Notes: generated from the sequence alone by a model not told the origin. A stretch of DNA of 64,000 nt from Castanea sativa (GCF_040712315.1 NC_134017.1:59434636-59498635), one strand, 5' to 3'. Numbered from the stretch's first letter, positions 1 to 11,765 are shown. Numbers and translations: made by a program.

Positions 1-122
1 TCTTTGGTCTTATCCATCCCTCACCGATTCCTCTCTTCCTCTTCTAGAAAACCCCGAGTGGGAAAAGTATACAATCAACTAGATTCGGACGCTTTAAAAA
101 AAATTAATAGTATTTGTATGAG

Positions 123-500
123 AGGGTTTGGATCCAGCTTATTTTTTCTACGTTTTGCTGCGTTCACGTTTTGTGGTTTTTTTTTTTTCCCAGCTGCACT
201 TGTTGACTTTCCTGCGTTTCACCTTTCTTTTTCTTTTTTTTTCTTTTTTTTTTTTTTGCTACAGCACACTTTTCAGGGGGACAAACGGCTACTGTTCATG
301 AACAGTAGCCGTATATTTCTGACTTTTTAGCTACTTTCTTCCGTGAATATTGCATTTGTGCATTGTTCACGGACCCACAAATTTCATTTTCAGCTATTTT
401 TTTATTAAAAATGAGCCCCACAATACTATTCACACATTTAAAAATTATTTTGCTACAGTGTTTTCAGTTTTCAGTAATAAGTTTTATCCAAACAGACCCT
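123..500. mobile_element. MITE-like element, copy 1 of a family with GGG..TTTGGAT ends
   Basis: The left end reads AGGGTTTGGATCCAGC. The right end, reverse-complemented, reads AGGGTCTGTTTGGATAAAAC. The same ends and the same inner 3' block (the stretch with GCTACAGTGTTTTCAG) recur at about 9317-9598, so this is a dispersed short element with no coding capacity. The middle has long T runs and a perfect 26-bp palindrome at 286-311. No clean target-site duplication was found, so the superfamily is not assigned. Confidence 0.6.
286..311. repeat. Perfect 26-bp palindrome
   Basis: CGGCTACTGTTCA is followed at once by its exact reverse complement with no spacer. It lies inside the MITE at 123-500 and could extrude as a cruciform or form a hairpin in RNA. 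The related element at 9317 has a GC-rich ACTGTGCGC-type repeat in the equivalent place, so this inner block varies between family members. Confidence 0.9.
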
Positions 501-660
501 ATATATTCAAATTAAATCACTCAAAAGAAAAGTAGGCCAAGTATCATGTAGGAATTCTCGTTTTAGTTATGGACACGGACGGAGGGAACAATTTGAATTC
601 CTCAAACATAGCTACTTTTTTCCTTGATTAAAAAAAAAACACACACACACACACACACAC

Positions 661-1005
661 ATAGGTACTAATTTTAACAATTTTATTCTAAAATCACAAC
701 ATTTTTCACAAGTTAAGTTGATGAACTTTTATTAGTTTTTATCTAAATCCTCTACTTACATTATTTTTTTACTTACCAATATCAATCTGCTACATCAACA
801 GGTATGAAAAGTTTTGTCAATTTTTTGTCTATAAACTTTCACAAAAAAAAAAAAATCTATGTGGTTCATATTAATTAATAGTAATTTTGCATATAAAACA
901 AGATAATAGAATTTAAGTAAAATTTATTTTTTAAATTATATTTAAATATATAAAAGATCTCAATTTTAGTTTTCTTCTTAGGCCTCTACATGCATTAAGT
1001 CGTCA
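661..1005. repeat. Diverged copy of the hAT-like element found at 48019-48594
   Basis: Blocks here match the element at 48019-48594 in order: a 'ttttactTACCAATATCAAT'-type block, a 'GTATGAAAAGTTTTGTCAA' block, a 'TTAATAGTAATTTTGCAT' block, and an end block with CATGCATTAAGTCG. There is no TSD and the ends are decayed, so this is an old fragment. A (CA)n run at about 641-661 sits at its left side. Confidence 0.45.
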
Positions 1006-3290
1006 TTGACTATAGTCACAAATTTTTTTACAACATTTTTACAAATGGTTGAGGTAACTAATTATTAGTGGTTTGCATTTGGGCTCACCATTTATATCAC
1101 TATTTTACTTACTAATAACCATTCACCAAATGAGCAATTTGTAAAAAAAGTTTTATACTCTAACATTTTCTTCGTTTTAAAGACCATAAAAATTTATAGA
1201 TTTAAAATCAAAAAAAAATATACAAACCCAAAAAAATTAAGTTCAATCAACTTACTTTGCCCAAAAAAAAAAACCCCGACCCTTTTAAAAAATTTTGACA
1301 AAATATTTTTGTCCTTATCAAGCTGCAAACGCACAAATCAAAGACAAACACACGCGCGCGCGCGCGCACACACACAAACTCACTCAATGACTAAGTAGCA
1401 ATAGAATGGACGTTAGAGCTACCGCTGCACACAGTCAGCAGTAGAGCTACCGCTGCACACAGTCAGCAGTAGAGCCACCCCTAACTTTAAGTCTTAGTTT
1501 CATCCTTGGTTATAAAATACCTTAGAAAGCCAAACGACTTGTACTAAAATTATGCCTCTCTCCAGGTATGTCTAATTTGCTTAGAGTTCTGCTTAAGCTT
1601 GATGAGTGAATGTGATTTCAAGAATGAAGAGAAAATCCTAACATTCACTTACCTAATACATCTCTCATAATGCTTCCTAATATATAAAGCTGGATTAGAA
1701 AATCTCCTAACACTGCTACCTATGTTTGTATTGTTACAAAAGAGTAATTGACAGGTATCCAAGTAATATCTTGAGTAGAGTAGTCCTTGTTTTGGAATAT
1801 AATATACTTAAACTATTAAATTCATGTAGTAGAGCTAGCAGTTTTTTTTTTTTTTTTGGCAAATAGGTGTCCAGACCTTTTCGACTATAACAGCATTTTC
1901 ATACAATACATGCATTAGGAATGCTAATGTGAACAAAAAAGTCAGCCTATTTGGTTTGGCTCTACTTAGTTCCTAAAGTGTACTCAAATCGAGCTGCTTT
2001 TAAACAGCAAAGTAACGGGTGGGAAAGGCATAGGAGGAAAGAACCGACACCACGATGAAAACAGTACACAGGTCAAGCACACTGCATGCTAGGGCGTGTC
2101 AATGACATTTGTGGGAGCACCTTCAATTCCAGTTAGAGTTGTAAAGTTGTTATTGATCCTTATATCGATTTATTACAGACGTCACTATAATATTGTCTAC
2201 CATTTACGTACAATTCACAGATGAGAAAATCTTGGGCAAAAAAATTATGACTCTAGACTTGTTGACTTGTTGCAGTAGCCATCACAAATTGGTGGTTGAT
2301 CAAGGCTCTTTTTTGTGAGTCTTTTTTTTTTGCTTTGAGTTTATGTGTGTAAGTCTTGCTCAACTATGTCTAAAACCAAGTCAATAAATGGACTTCATTA
2401 CACAGAAATGGGATTACAAGGTCGGAGAGATAAAAAACCTACACCACACTGCATATGGTTTTTTAAGCCCAATAATTCAACAAACAAAGCAGTTGTGTTG
2501 GCTAGAAACACAGTTGGGCAATAGGGAACTCTTACAAACAACACTAACTTCCTTCAATTATGCTAGAGGAAAAGTTCACACTCTTACGTGCTGCTTCACC
2601 TAAGTCCACCACAACACAAAAGAAAAAGGTGGTGTAATTTTTTTCGATGAAAAATTCAGTGCCCATTGACATAAGCAACTTCCTAGCTCAAAATCAAAAT
2701 AGTCAAACTAGGGTTTGAGCTTCTCCGGTCTAAAGTCTATGGATTTTGAAACTAGGTTATGCCAAAAAGTGAATTAGCAAGTGATTTTAAAGAATTGTGA
2801 TGTGGCTACCACATAACTCAATGCATGTCTGAGTTGGAGATTGAGTCTCACTTGGAGTGTAAAGATTTGTAAACACAAAATTACAAGTTTGGAAAATCAA
2901 ATAATTGAAAATGTTTTGCAATATGTACTTTTGTATTGATGAATAATTCTCTATAATAGAATTAATTAATCCTATAACTACTTAATAATTCTCTGATTCT
3001 ATATTTTACAAAAATCTTTGATTGAAAAATACAATCTCGATTCAAACATAGGTGTCCAATTTGATTCAGAAACAATTTGGAAGATCTTTGAAACATAATT
3101 ACAATAAACCTTTAAAGGTGTACGTGTTAAAAATTCTCCGTTCTTCAAGTATTTTTCAAAGATTTGTGGTGAAAGTTCTTTGAGGGTTTTAAAGACTTGA
3201 ATTCAATGAAGGTTCAATGAATTAGAGTGCTTCAAGTTTATGGAGGTATTAGACCTTGATTCCAAAAGAATTCTGAGACTTAAAAGAATG
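1006..3290. other. Intergenic stretch, no gene seen
   Basis: No reading frame with recognisable protein similarity and no RNA gene was seen on either strand. It includes a mixed CG/CA dinucleotide run at about 1351-1376 and the 28-bp tandem repeat listed separately. The rest is AT-rich unique-looking sequence. Confidence 0.6.
1414..1480. repeat. Tandem repeat, 28-bp period, about 2.4 copies
   Basis: The unit starts TAGAGCTACCGCTGCACACA and ends GTCAGCAG. It occurs at 1414 and again 28 bp later, and a third partial copy starts at 1470. The two full copies look identical. It is more GC-rich than the surroundings and no function is evident. Confidence 0.85.
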
Positions 3291-3312
3291 ATTTGGATGA
3301 ATGTCCATTCAA

Positions 3313-3890
3313 ATGTTTTTTGTATTTAAAGGTGACCCATTGTCAAAGAGTAATGCTATTAGATGTGGGAATATTTAAGTCATTTTTAAGATTTCATGGA
3401 GAGTATTTTGGTCACTTTAATGGTTTATGGATATTTCAGTCATTTTGGATCTTTCAAAAACATTTAAATCATTTTTAGTGTCTTTTGGTCATTTTGAGGT
3501 TTAGGGAACAATTTAGAAGTTCATTTTGTATCTTGTTAATTTTTGAGGCAAATGAGTATTTTGGTTATTTTGGATGTTTCAATAGGCATTTTGGTAATTT
3601 TGAAGGTTTAGACATATTTTGGGGGCTATATTGGTCAATTTAGAGTTTTAAGGACGCTTTGGTCATTTTGAAGCATTTAGGGTTATTTTGCCATTTTGAA
3701 GCTTGGGGTAGAGGATATTTGCATCATTTTTCGAGCTTGTAGGGGTGTTTTGCTCATTGTTAGGTATGACTTTTGAGGGAATATTGATCATTTTAGAAGT
3801 TTAGGTGTATTTTGGTTTTTTTAGAATTTTTGGGTTTTATATTTTCGTTTTTGAGACTTTGGGGATTTATTCATTTTAGAACTTGAATTA
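3313..3890. repeat. Degenerate tandem array with TTTTGGTCATTTTGA-like units
   Basis: The motif TTTTGGTCATTTT(G/A) recurs roughly every 30-60 bases across this stretch. Intervening words are like AGGTTTAGGG and GGATATTT. The units are clearly related but heavily diverged and of uneven length, as expected of an old minisatellite. A 61-codon open frame here simply reflects the repeated low-complexity sequence. Confidence 0.6.
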
Positions 3891-3899
3891 GGTTAAGTA

Positions 3900-4594
3900 T
3901 GGAATATATTTGTACGATTCATATATAATGAAACATTTCTTGTTTCAAACGATTTGGTTTGTGTATTAATTATTATATATTTTTTAAATAAACAAAAATT
4001 CTAGTTATGTGGCATTAGTAGCGTATTCTTAAAATCATAGTCCTATATTAATATTTTGGTGTTATTTTTAATTTGATGTTTAGAATTTGAACACACATTA
4101 TGGAGAATATAAATCTTGTGCAAGTTCTTCGAGTTTTGTAATGTAGTGGAATATGTTATAAGAAAAGGTTAATTGATTTAAAAAAAATAATTAATTAAAG
4201 AATTCTAATATTTTATAATAAAAAAATCCCTTAGATATATGAATAAATATATAAAGTCCTAAATATGTACATAAACATACAAGCAACATTAACTATATTA
4301 GGTTCCCCTAAAAAAAAAACTATATTAAGTTGAAACTCTCTAAAATAAACTATATTAAGCAAACAGTATTTCCATAATAAATTTTGTCAAACATTATCAT
4401 TTCTCATATGTTAGATTTGAAATTATAAGGAGTGGACTTGTAAAAAAAAAGAAAGTTAGAGTTCAAATTAAAACATAATTTCATACATGTATGCAATAGT
4501 AACAAATAAAAACATAACAAAAAACTTCATCTTCAATCTCTAATAGGTCTCCAAAATCGTAAAGATTTTTTTCAAATAAAAAGTTGATTCATTA

Positions 4595-4640
<46 letters not shown>

Positions 4641-4810
4641 AATATAAATATAATAATAAAATTGTAAACATAACCTCCTTAAAAATCTTTTAACATTCTC
4701 TTTTTATAAAAGTTGTTGTTCTTTTATTTCGAACTTAGTTCTTGATGTAATTAATTACTTCTATTGGGATTATAAAATCAACACCAAAATATAATATATT
4801 ATCAATATGA
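3900..4810. repeat. Left member of a diverged direct duplication
   Basis: Blocks in this stretch recur in the same order and orientation at about 5650-6560. Examples are 'CTTAGATATA..AATA', 'CATACATG..TATGCAATAGTAA', 'TCAATCTCTAATAGGTCTCC' and 'TATAAAATCAACACCAAAAT'. Identity is moderate with many indels. The sequence between the two copies contains the Helitron-like element at 4878-5424. Whether this is an old segmental duplication or two members of a repeat family cannot be told here. Confidence 0.5.
4607..4637. repeat. (GA)n microsatellite next to (TA)n
   Basis: A short TATATA run is followed by about 14 GA dinucleotides. Confidence 0.9.
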
Positions 4811-4877
4811 TCAGGAGTTTTTTCTTTTAACATAAACTAAAGTTGTAAGGCTTCTCAAACTTTGAGTTATATATATA

Positions 4878-5424
4878 CTAGCCTCTGAGCACACGCTCAC
4901 GTGCGAGCTCAGAGGCTCTTCTATTTTTTGGGTAAATTTTAATAATTTACATCCACTATAATTTAGAATTACTACATTTTCGAATTACAAAAAAAATATA
5001 GGGGTGTGATGAATTTTTTTTTTTTTAAAACATCGTGATGAATTTAAAAAAAAAAAAATGAATACGTGAGGTGAGTTTTGTAGATTGGAGGAGTTTTAAA
5101 ATTAACAAAAGAGTGATCTTATTTTGTAGGGAGTTAGTGATTAGAAGTAGGAATTTAAATCAACATAAAAGTATGAATTTATTAGAAGTAGGAAAACATT
5201 TCAACGTAGAAGTAGAAATTTATTATTTTTGTCAATTTACTATTTTAACCTCATTTTTAAGTTTTAGGTGGGGTATTTTTGACAGTAAAAAAACAATAAC
5301 TAACTTTCTTTTGTCAATTTACTATTTTAACCCAATTTTTAAGTTGTTGGTTAATTAATTTAGGGGTATTTTTAACAAAAAAAAAAAGCAATAATTAACT
5401 TTCTGAATCATCTTAATATATAGA
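4878..5424 (-). mobile_element. Short non-autonomous Helitron-like element
   Basis: Read on the minus strand, it begins with TC after an A (TCTATATATTAAGATGATTC, 5424 downward). It ends in CTAG followed by T at 4878-4877. About 7 nt before the CTAG is a small hairpin-capable stretch (GCAC...GTGC with a GTGAGCGT middle). TC start, 3' hairpin, CTRR end and insertion between A and T are the Helitron hallmarks. It carries no protein. The assignment rests only on the ends. Confidence 0.5.
5228..5402. repeat. Tandem duplication of about 85-90 bp inside the Helitron-like element
   Basis: The block starting TTGTCAATTTACTATTTTAA and ending AACTTTCT occurs twice in tandem (about 5228-5312 and 5311-5402). 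The copies differ by small indels, including an extra AATTAATTT in the second. Confidence 0.75.
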
Positions 5425-5649
5425 TATAGATATATATATATATATATAGATATAGATATATATATATATATTAAGCCAAAGTTGTAACCCTTTTTTTTTT
5501 CATAATATCTCAATCTTTATCTTCTTTACAGTTATTCTATTTGGTTTGGATTTGAAATGCTTCTGTTAGAACACTTCATAATAGTTCCGACAGAATATAT
5601 ACTAAGTCAGAGTTGAGATTGAGAAATTGGTTGAACGCCTTAAATAATT

Positions 5650-6560
5650 AATTTTCTTTCATATTTTTTACATACTTTTTTAATACAATTCTTATATCAT
5701 CAGTTTTTTATTTTACATAATTTGGCTTGTGAATTAAATCATTCTATATCTTTCAATATAGAAAGTTGGGCTTGTGGCATATGTAGTTTATGCTTGAAAA
5801 TTGTATTCTCAAGCTAATATTTTTATGTCATTTTTATAGTTAAAAAAAATGATAAAAAATTTAGAAATGAACTTTGAAATATTGATGCTTGGAAAATATT
5901 AAATTTCTACAAGAACTAAAAATTTATAAGACAATGTGATATTTATTTTGTTATAAGAAAATGTTAATAAATTAGATAATTCCAATACTTTATACAAAAA
6001 CTCCTTAGATATACCTATAAACAGATAGGATCTTCAACATGTTCATAAACATATAAGTAACAATAATTAGTGAAGGTAAAATTATTTCCATATCGAATTT
6101 TATTTCTTAAACTTCAACCTTATTATATGGTGGATCTGAAATTATAAGAAGTGGAGTTGAGAAAAAAAAAAGAGTTGAAATAGGATTTTTTTTTCCCACT
6201 TCAAATACCACCTTAAACATATTTCCACGCATACATGCAATAGTAATGAGTGAAAATATGTCAAAATTTGTCCTCAGTCTCCAATAGGTCTCCAACACTA
6301 TAAAACTTCTTTCTAAATAAGAAGATGTTTCATTTAAATATTATGTTAAACATATGTTTAACCATATATAAAATTATAAGATTGTAAATATAATAATATT
6401 GATGAAAACATTTTCCATGGTAACCAGAGAATTTTAACTTTCCTTTTTGATATAATAGATCTTTATTCCTTTAATTGTAACAAGGCTTATTGTGTAATTA
6501 TTATTTATATGGGGACTACAAAATCAACACAAACAACATTTGCATTATTAAGTAAGGGGT
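5650..6560. repeat. Right member of the diverged direct duplication
   Basis: Partner of 3900-4810; see that entry. Matching blocks include 'CTCCTTAGATATAC', 'CGCATACATGCAATAGTAA', 'TCTCCAATAGGTCTCCAACA' and 'ACTACAAAATCAACACAAAC'. Confidence 0.5.
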
Positions 6561-8340
6561 TTATATTCGTTGTTATTTATAGGCTAAAGTGTAAAGCACA
6601 TGCCTAAAGTTTAAAGGTACTTGGATTTTACCCTTTAACATTTCAAAATTTGAATCTATGTTCCTAATTTTATGGGCTATTTTGATCGGTAGCGCCTCAA
6701 TTAACTATTTACTAATATATCCATTAAGTTGCAACTAAGCCTGCCACATGCGCTTCTTGATCTAATTAATTTGTGACACATGTAGTTATTTATTTCATGT
6801 AACTAAATAGGCTAAAAAAATATTTTAACTCATAAATGACAACAAAGTCCGGAATAAACGACAACGCCAAAGAAACCTAATGGCTTTGGGTTTCTGAATT
6901 TTCAAAATCAAAGCTAACAATTGACTAGGTATACAATCTCAATTTGTGCTGATCTTGCAACTCGCTTTTTCTCTCTGCTCCAATCCATGGCTGGTGATGG
7001 TTTGTTGAATTTTTTGGAGCTGCCAAACAACCAAGAACGTTGAGGAAAAACCGATGATTTCAACTTGTGCAAGTGATGTGGATTTTGTTTTCTAGGTTTT
7101 GAAGTTGGCCTTTCCCTTTGATTTTGGGGTGAGGGTTTGTGCAAGTGATATGATTTTTTTTTTTTTTATTGGGTTGTGCTTGAGAATTTAGGTGAATGAA
7201 ATGCATTTGGGTAAAATTTGTGTAGTATATGTAACTTTGTAAGAGTTGAGTTCTTTTATTATTGTGAATGAAGATGACAAAGGAGTGGTAACAGTAAGGT
7301 TGTCATTATGGAGTAAAAAATTTTCAAGCTTGACTTGAGAAAAAATAGTAAAATATTCAAGCTCGATTCGAGCTAAAACCAAGCCTAGCTACAAACAAGT
7401 CTCGAACTCAAGCTTGTCAAGAAGTCTAAAATCTTGAGCTTGACTTGGCTTGGCTTGGCTTAATTCATTAGTCAAGTCAAACTCAAGCTTAAAAACAAAG
7501 CTCAAACTCGAGTTCAATATCAAACTCTTGAGCTCAAGATCCAACACAAATATGTTATCATGCCTATTTTAAGCATATTATCAAGCCCACTTGGTTTGGA
7601 TGAGTAGTTTCAACTCCCAATTAATTAAAAACTAATAAAATACAAGTTTATTTCTTAAGCCTATATCAAGTTTACTACTAAGCCCATAAACGAGACAAGG
7701 CTCAATTTGTGTTTTTTTTATTGAGTCCTATTGTCACAAGTTTGTTTATGAACATATATTTTTTGCTTAGGTTTTGCTTGTTTATTAAACAAGTTTAAAA
7801 CAAAGGTTTAAACTTGACTTTTTTATAAACAAACAAATATGAACGAGCCTTTTATCAAGTCAAGCATAAACTGTTTATAAATAGGTTGTTTCATTTACAA
7901 CCTTAAGTAATAGTAGCTAAAGTGAAACAAGAAACTAATTGGAAAAGTTTAACAAAAGTTTTTTTCTTCTTTTTTTGAAGTGAATAAAAGATAGAGACAA
8001 GTAAGTAGAATCAACAAATAGATGGATTGTGTTTAAGACCTTAATGAGGTAGACCAAATATTTTGAATCAAGGAAGCTCATTGAATCCCAAAAACTTTGA
8101 AAGAATGTTGTAAATATAATTACATAGAGGAAAGAGAAAATAAATGTCTTAAGAGAAAATATCTTATCACACTAAATGGATTTAATGGCATTTCAAGTTC
8201 CAAAATACAATTTGCTTAAATTTTTTTTAAAAAAAAAAACCCAAAATACATTGAATTTACATCAGAACAAAGCAGTGCAAATTCTAACTAATGGAAGTTC
8301 AATGAAAATATGAATTTATGAACAAAATATTATTAGCAAT
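6561..8340. other. Intergenic stretch with AGCTTGA-rich patch, no gene seen
   Basis: About 7340-7560 is dense in CAAGCTTGA, TTGAGCTTGA and TTGGCTTGGC words on both strands, a look shared by several plant DNA-transposon interiors. I could not define ends for it. A 76-codon minus-strand frame at 6914-7144 has no recognisable similarity and is not called as a gene. Confidence 0.5.
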
Positions 8341-9126
8341 TCATGAAAAACACTTGTTCAAGGTACTTGTTCGACCTACATGAGAGTCTAATGTAAATTC
8401 AAAGCGAGTCTCCAACTTCTCCCATGGGGAGATTGAGTATCTCAAACTTGGCGCAGCATCATCGCATACCTGACGCACATAATCCCGTAAGAGATGTAGG
8501 GAAATTAACATGAAATTCCCAAACTTGTGAGAAACAAAAAATAGAGAAAACACAGGCCAAAGAAAAATAATTACACGCACAAAACAGTATTTACGTGGTT
8601 CGGCAATTTTTCTATGTCCACGGAGTTGCAGGAATTTTACTATTGTCAGGGAAAAAATACAAAGTGCGGTCGTATAGTTTTTTTTCACTCTCTCAAAAAT
8701 AACAATAAGAAACCCTAATCACCAAAACAACGGTTTCTATATTCTGTGCACAGGATTCACAATGGGCTACAAAACGGGCTAAAAATTTTCCCGGGGGACA
8801 TGAGCTCTACAGTTTGGGCCTATCGGCCCAAGCCTCCTCTCCATGGATTAAGTCTCAAAAAATCTTCCATTAAAAACCACGCAACATTATTTTGGGTTGA
8901 GTCGTTAACCGGATCAAACACAACTAAACTCAACAAAGTCCAACAAGAGATGCACATCATCGCGTACTTGATGCACATCATTGCTTAAGAGACGCACATC
9001 ATCGCATACCTGACGTACATCATCCAACAAAGCAACCAATGTCTTTTCAATGCCACCAAGAGGAGTTGGAGCGGAAGTAGATGGACCAAGAGCATAGGCA
9101 GGGTCTTCAGCAAAATCCTCTAGCAA
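8341..9126 (-). pseudogene. Gag-like or transposon-derived reading frame, split by a solo LTR
   Basis: Two minus-strand open frames (8914-9126 and 8341-8688) contain related heptad-like repeats of the form DDVRQVCDDV, one on each side of the LTR at 8495-8945. The LTR plus one copy of its target duplication is 456 bp, a multiple of three. The frame therefore appears to have run straight through before the insertion. The repeated DDVxxVxDDV pattern suggests a short coiled-coil segment. I do not recognise the family. The 3' flanking text at 9127-9290 has stops in this frame and internal repetition, so the host of the LTR was probably itself a decayed repeat rather than a working gene. Confidence 0.45.
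8495..8945. mobile_element. Solo LTR, 451 bp, with 5-bp target duplication AGAGA
   Basis: It starts TGTAGGGAAATT and ends GTCCAACA, the TG...CA ends of an LTR. It is flanked by AGAGA at 8490-8494 and 8946-8950. It contains the phrase ACGTGGTTCGGCAAT, which is common in plant LTRs. There is no second LTR, primer-binding site or coding region nearby. This is what unequal recombination between two LTRs leaves behind. Confidence 0.8.
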
Positions 9127-9316
9127 TGGAATAGTAGCAATATTGCTACGCTTTGTTTTCTTCTATGCATTAATTAGCAGAATCTTTTGGCAATGAACGA
9201 GTAACATTACTGCCAGGCTTTGTTTTCTTTTGTGCATTGAAGATCTTCTGGCGATGAATAAGTAACTTCTCTACTAGCCTCTAGAGCTACAAAATATTTG
9301 GTTTGCTTACTTATAG

Positions 9317-9598
9317 AGGGCGTTTGGATTCAGCTTTTGCGTTTCCACGTTTCAGTTTTCACGTTTTGTTTTGTTTTGTTTTTTTTTTTTTCCTGCTGCA
9401 GCTGCAGGGGACAAATGCGCAGTGCGCGCACTGTGCGCCACTGTGCGCGTACTGTGTGTGCACTGTGTGCGCACTGTTCACGTACTTTTTTATCAATTTT
9501 TTATTAAAAATGGGTTCCGCATCACTATTTACACATTTAAAAATTATTTTGCTACAGTGTTTTCAGTTTTCAGCAATAAGTTCTATCCAAACGGACCC
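9317..9598. mobile_element. MITE-like element, copy 2
   Basis: The ends are AGGGCGTTTGGATTCAGC and, on the opposite strand, GGGTCCGTTTGGATAGAAC. The inner right half matches the element at 123-500. ATAG lies on both sides (9313-9316 and 9599-9602) and may be a short target duplication. The GC-rich block near 9410-9480 repeats ACTGTGCGC-type words and accounts for several short overlapping open frames that are not genes. Confidence 0.65.
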
Positions 9599-9602
9599 AT
9601 AG

Positions 9603-10712
9603 TGTCAGCTTGACAACATATACTAATTAGTAGAAGTAGAAGTTTTGCAAACCCACATGCTAATTGATGTATAACAAAATCAATTGGCTATCAAAAGTAA
9701 ATGTAAAGAAATTTTTTTTTGATGAAATAAGTATTTGCCTCGAGATGACTTCTTATTGGTTTGATTCAGTGGCAACTCCAAGAATTTTGTTCAGGATGTT
9801 CCTTAGGAAGCATAAATTACACAATCTTATTTTTTTTTAGCCTTTAGGTAAACAAACCAAAACAATAACCCACCTTATTCCACTTCGAAAAATTTTCAGG
9901 TCATTCCGGTCTATTTTGGGTGTTTTGGAAAATACCGGCCGAAATTCAAGATTCAGCTGGCATGAAGTTTGTGCTTAAAAAAAAAAATATTATCCTTAAA
10001 ATCAAAACAAATTTGCATTCTATAAACCAAAAAACTTCAAAAGGAAAAAAAAATGAAATGAAATGAAATGAACAAAGGTACATGTACTGCTGAAAAAAAA
10101 TCGTATTGAGAAATTTGAGACTCAAAACTTAAGAAGAGGCATTGTCACATTGGTACTGGTAGAAGACACAAAATTTACGAACAAGGAGGAAGACAAAACG
10201 TAGATGTAAAATTGTAGATAAAGATGTGATAAAATTTAAAAGTATGAAGTATAAAAATCGAAGAGACAGAAGACGTGTGTGGTTCAGAATAAATAAGAAA
10301 AAATAATTAAAAATGAGAAGTAAGTAATATATGTCTGGTGAGGAAAAATAATACTTTAATAAAAAATAATAAAATGTTGAAAATTGTGTTGTATTGCGTA
10401 ATGTGCTCAGTCGAAAGAATCAAGCCACTCCCTAGCCTGTAGTAGTTTTATTTTATATATATATATTTTAGATTTTAGTTCTTTTTTTTTTAGTTTTTCT
10501 TGTTTGTTTGAAAGACCCAAATATATTGTTAAGTTGCTCAAATTAAGGACCAAAATTTAATTTTATTTTCGTAAAAAAAATTCAAGGTGGTCCCAAAAAA
10601 GTTTTTAAAGGTAAATAACCACCCTGGCCATAAGGTGGCTCTGCCATTGGTTTGATTCTTGTGCCTACGTTGCTCTAATCACGACTTTCAACTTTGCCGG
10701 CTAATTTTGTCA
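9603..10712. other. Intergenic stretch, no gene seen
   Basis: AT-rich sequence with homopolymer runs, a GAAAT short tandem run near 10055, and a TATATA run near 10455. I saw nothing with protein or RNA similarity. Confidence 0.6.
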
Positions 10713-10976
10713 AATAGCATAATTTTAAGAAAAATTTAGGAGAAATGCTTTTGGCCAAACTTATTTAGTTATGTAACACTTTTCTGAAACTTAAGTTTCA
10801 AGCATTATGTTTGATCAGATTACCATGTGAGCCCTATAATGCTTGAAATTTTGATAAAATTGAGTTTCACTTAGAACTCGAGTTTGACAAACTTGAGTTT
10901 TCAAAAAAATGCTACATAACTAAATAAGTTTGATCAGATGCATTTTTTCTAAATTTTTCCTAAAATTATGCTATAC
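10713..10976. mobile_element. Foldback MITE with long inverted repeats
   Basis: The left arm AAATAGCATAATTTTAAGAA continues through CTTATTTAGTTATGTAACA. The right arm is its imperfect reverse complement, ending TTATGCTATA near 10975. The arms are about 70-90 bp with a roughly 100-bp middle, and there is no coding capacity. Confidence 0.7.
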
Positions 10977-11605
10977 GGCAAAAAGGCCTCAACTCTACCT
11001 CCTCTCATTGAAGTCTTCCCAATCTTGAAACCTACGCTCATTTTTCCAATCCATTAAAAAATAAAATAACAATAATAACTCAAAAAGTTTCTTTAGATGG
11101 TTTAAGTGGCTAGGACTTAACCACGTGTCACAACTTTTGCCACCCCTAAACTATTGAAAAACACAATCAACCCCTCAATTAAAGAATTGTGTTTTACTTA
11201 TCCCTCTACTATCTGTTTTGTTATGAACTCTAACAAAATTTAGCATCAAAAAGACCAATTTACCTCAGCGGCTTATTTTGTAGAGATGGATAAATAGGTT
11301 TTTTAATACTAAATTTTGATAGACTTAAAATCAAACCAAACAGTAGGGGAAAAAAAACATTGAAACAAAGTTGTAACATTGAGAGGGGGGGGGGGTTCCA
11401 ATGTGCATTTTAATAGTTGAAGAAGTTAGGTGTAATTTGCCCTTTCTTTTTAAATCTAAACAAAACTAGAGGTATAAGAGTTTCTCTTTGACTTTTTCAA
11501 AGCATTGATGGGGTTTACTGTATCGCAAACAAAATGTTTTATTCATGTTTGTGATTGCGGTGGGAATTTATGTGATTTTGTAATCGAAGATTTTATGAAA
11601 ATGTT

Positions 11606-11765
11606 TGTTTAATGTATGTTCTTAAGGGCATACATTAATCATTTATTTTTGGAAAGTTTTTATAAGGATTTAAGAAGTTGTCAAAACAGTAAATTACTTC
11701 TTCATTTTCTATAAAAAAATTTATAAAATGATCTATTAATATATGCCCTAAGAGTCCACGTTAGT
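11606..11765. mobile_element. Small foldback MITE (TTAAGGGCATACATTAA family)
   Basis: The left end TTTAATGTATGTTCTTAAGG pairs with the right end ATATGCCCTAAGAGTCCACG in inverted orientation. A related element with the same TGTGCCTTAAGG core is at 28201-28344. Confidence 0.5.

Noticed and set aside
4..535. Two Phe-rich short frames at the left edge
   Set aside because: Translation of T runs within and around a MITE, with no similarity.
9298..9613. Three overlapping frames with Cys/Arg-rich repeats
   Set aside because: They are different readings of the same GC-rich ACTGTGCGC block in a MITE.
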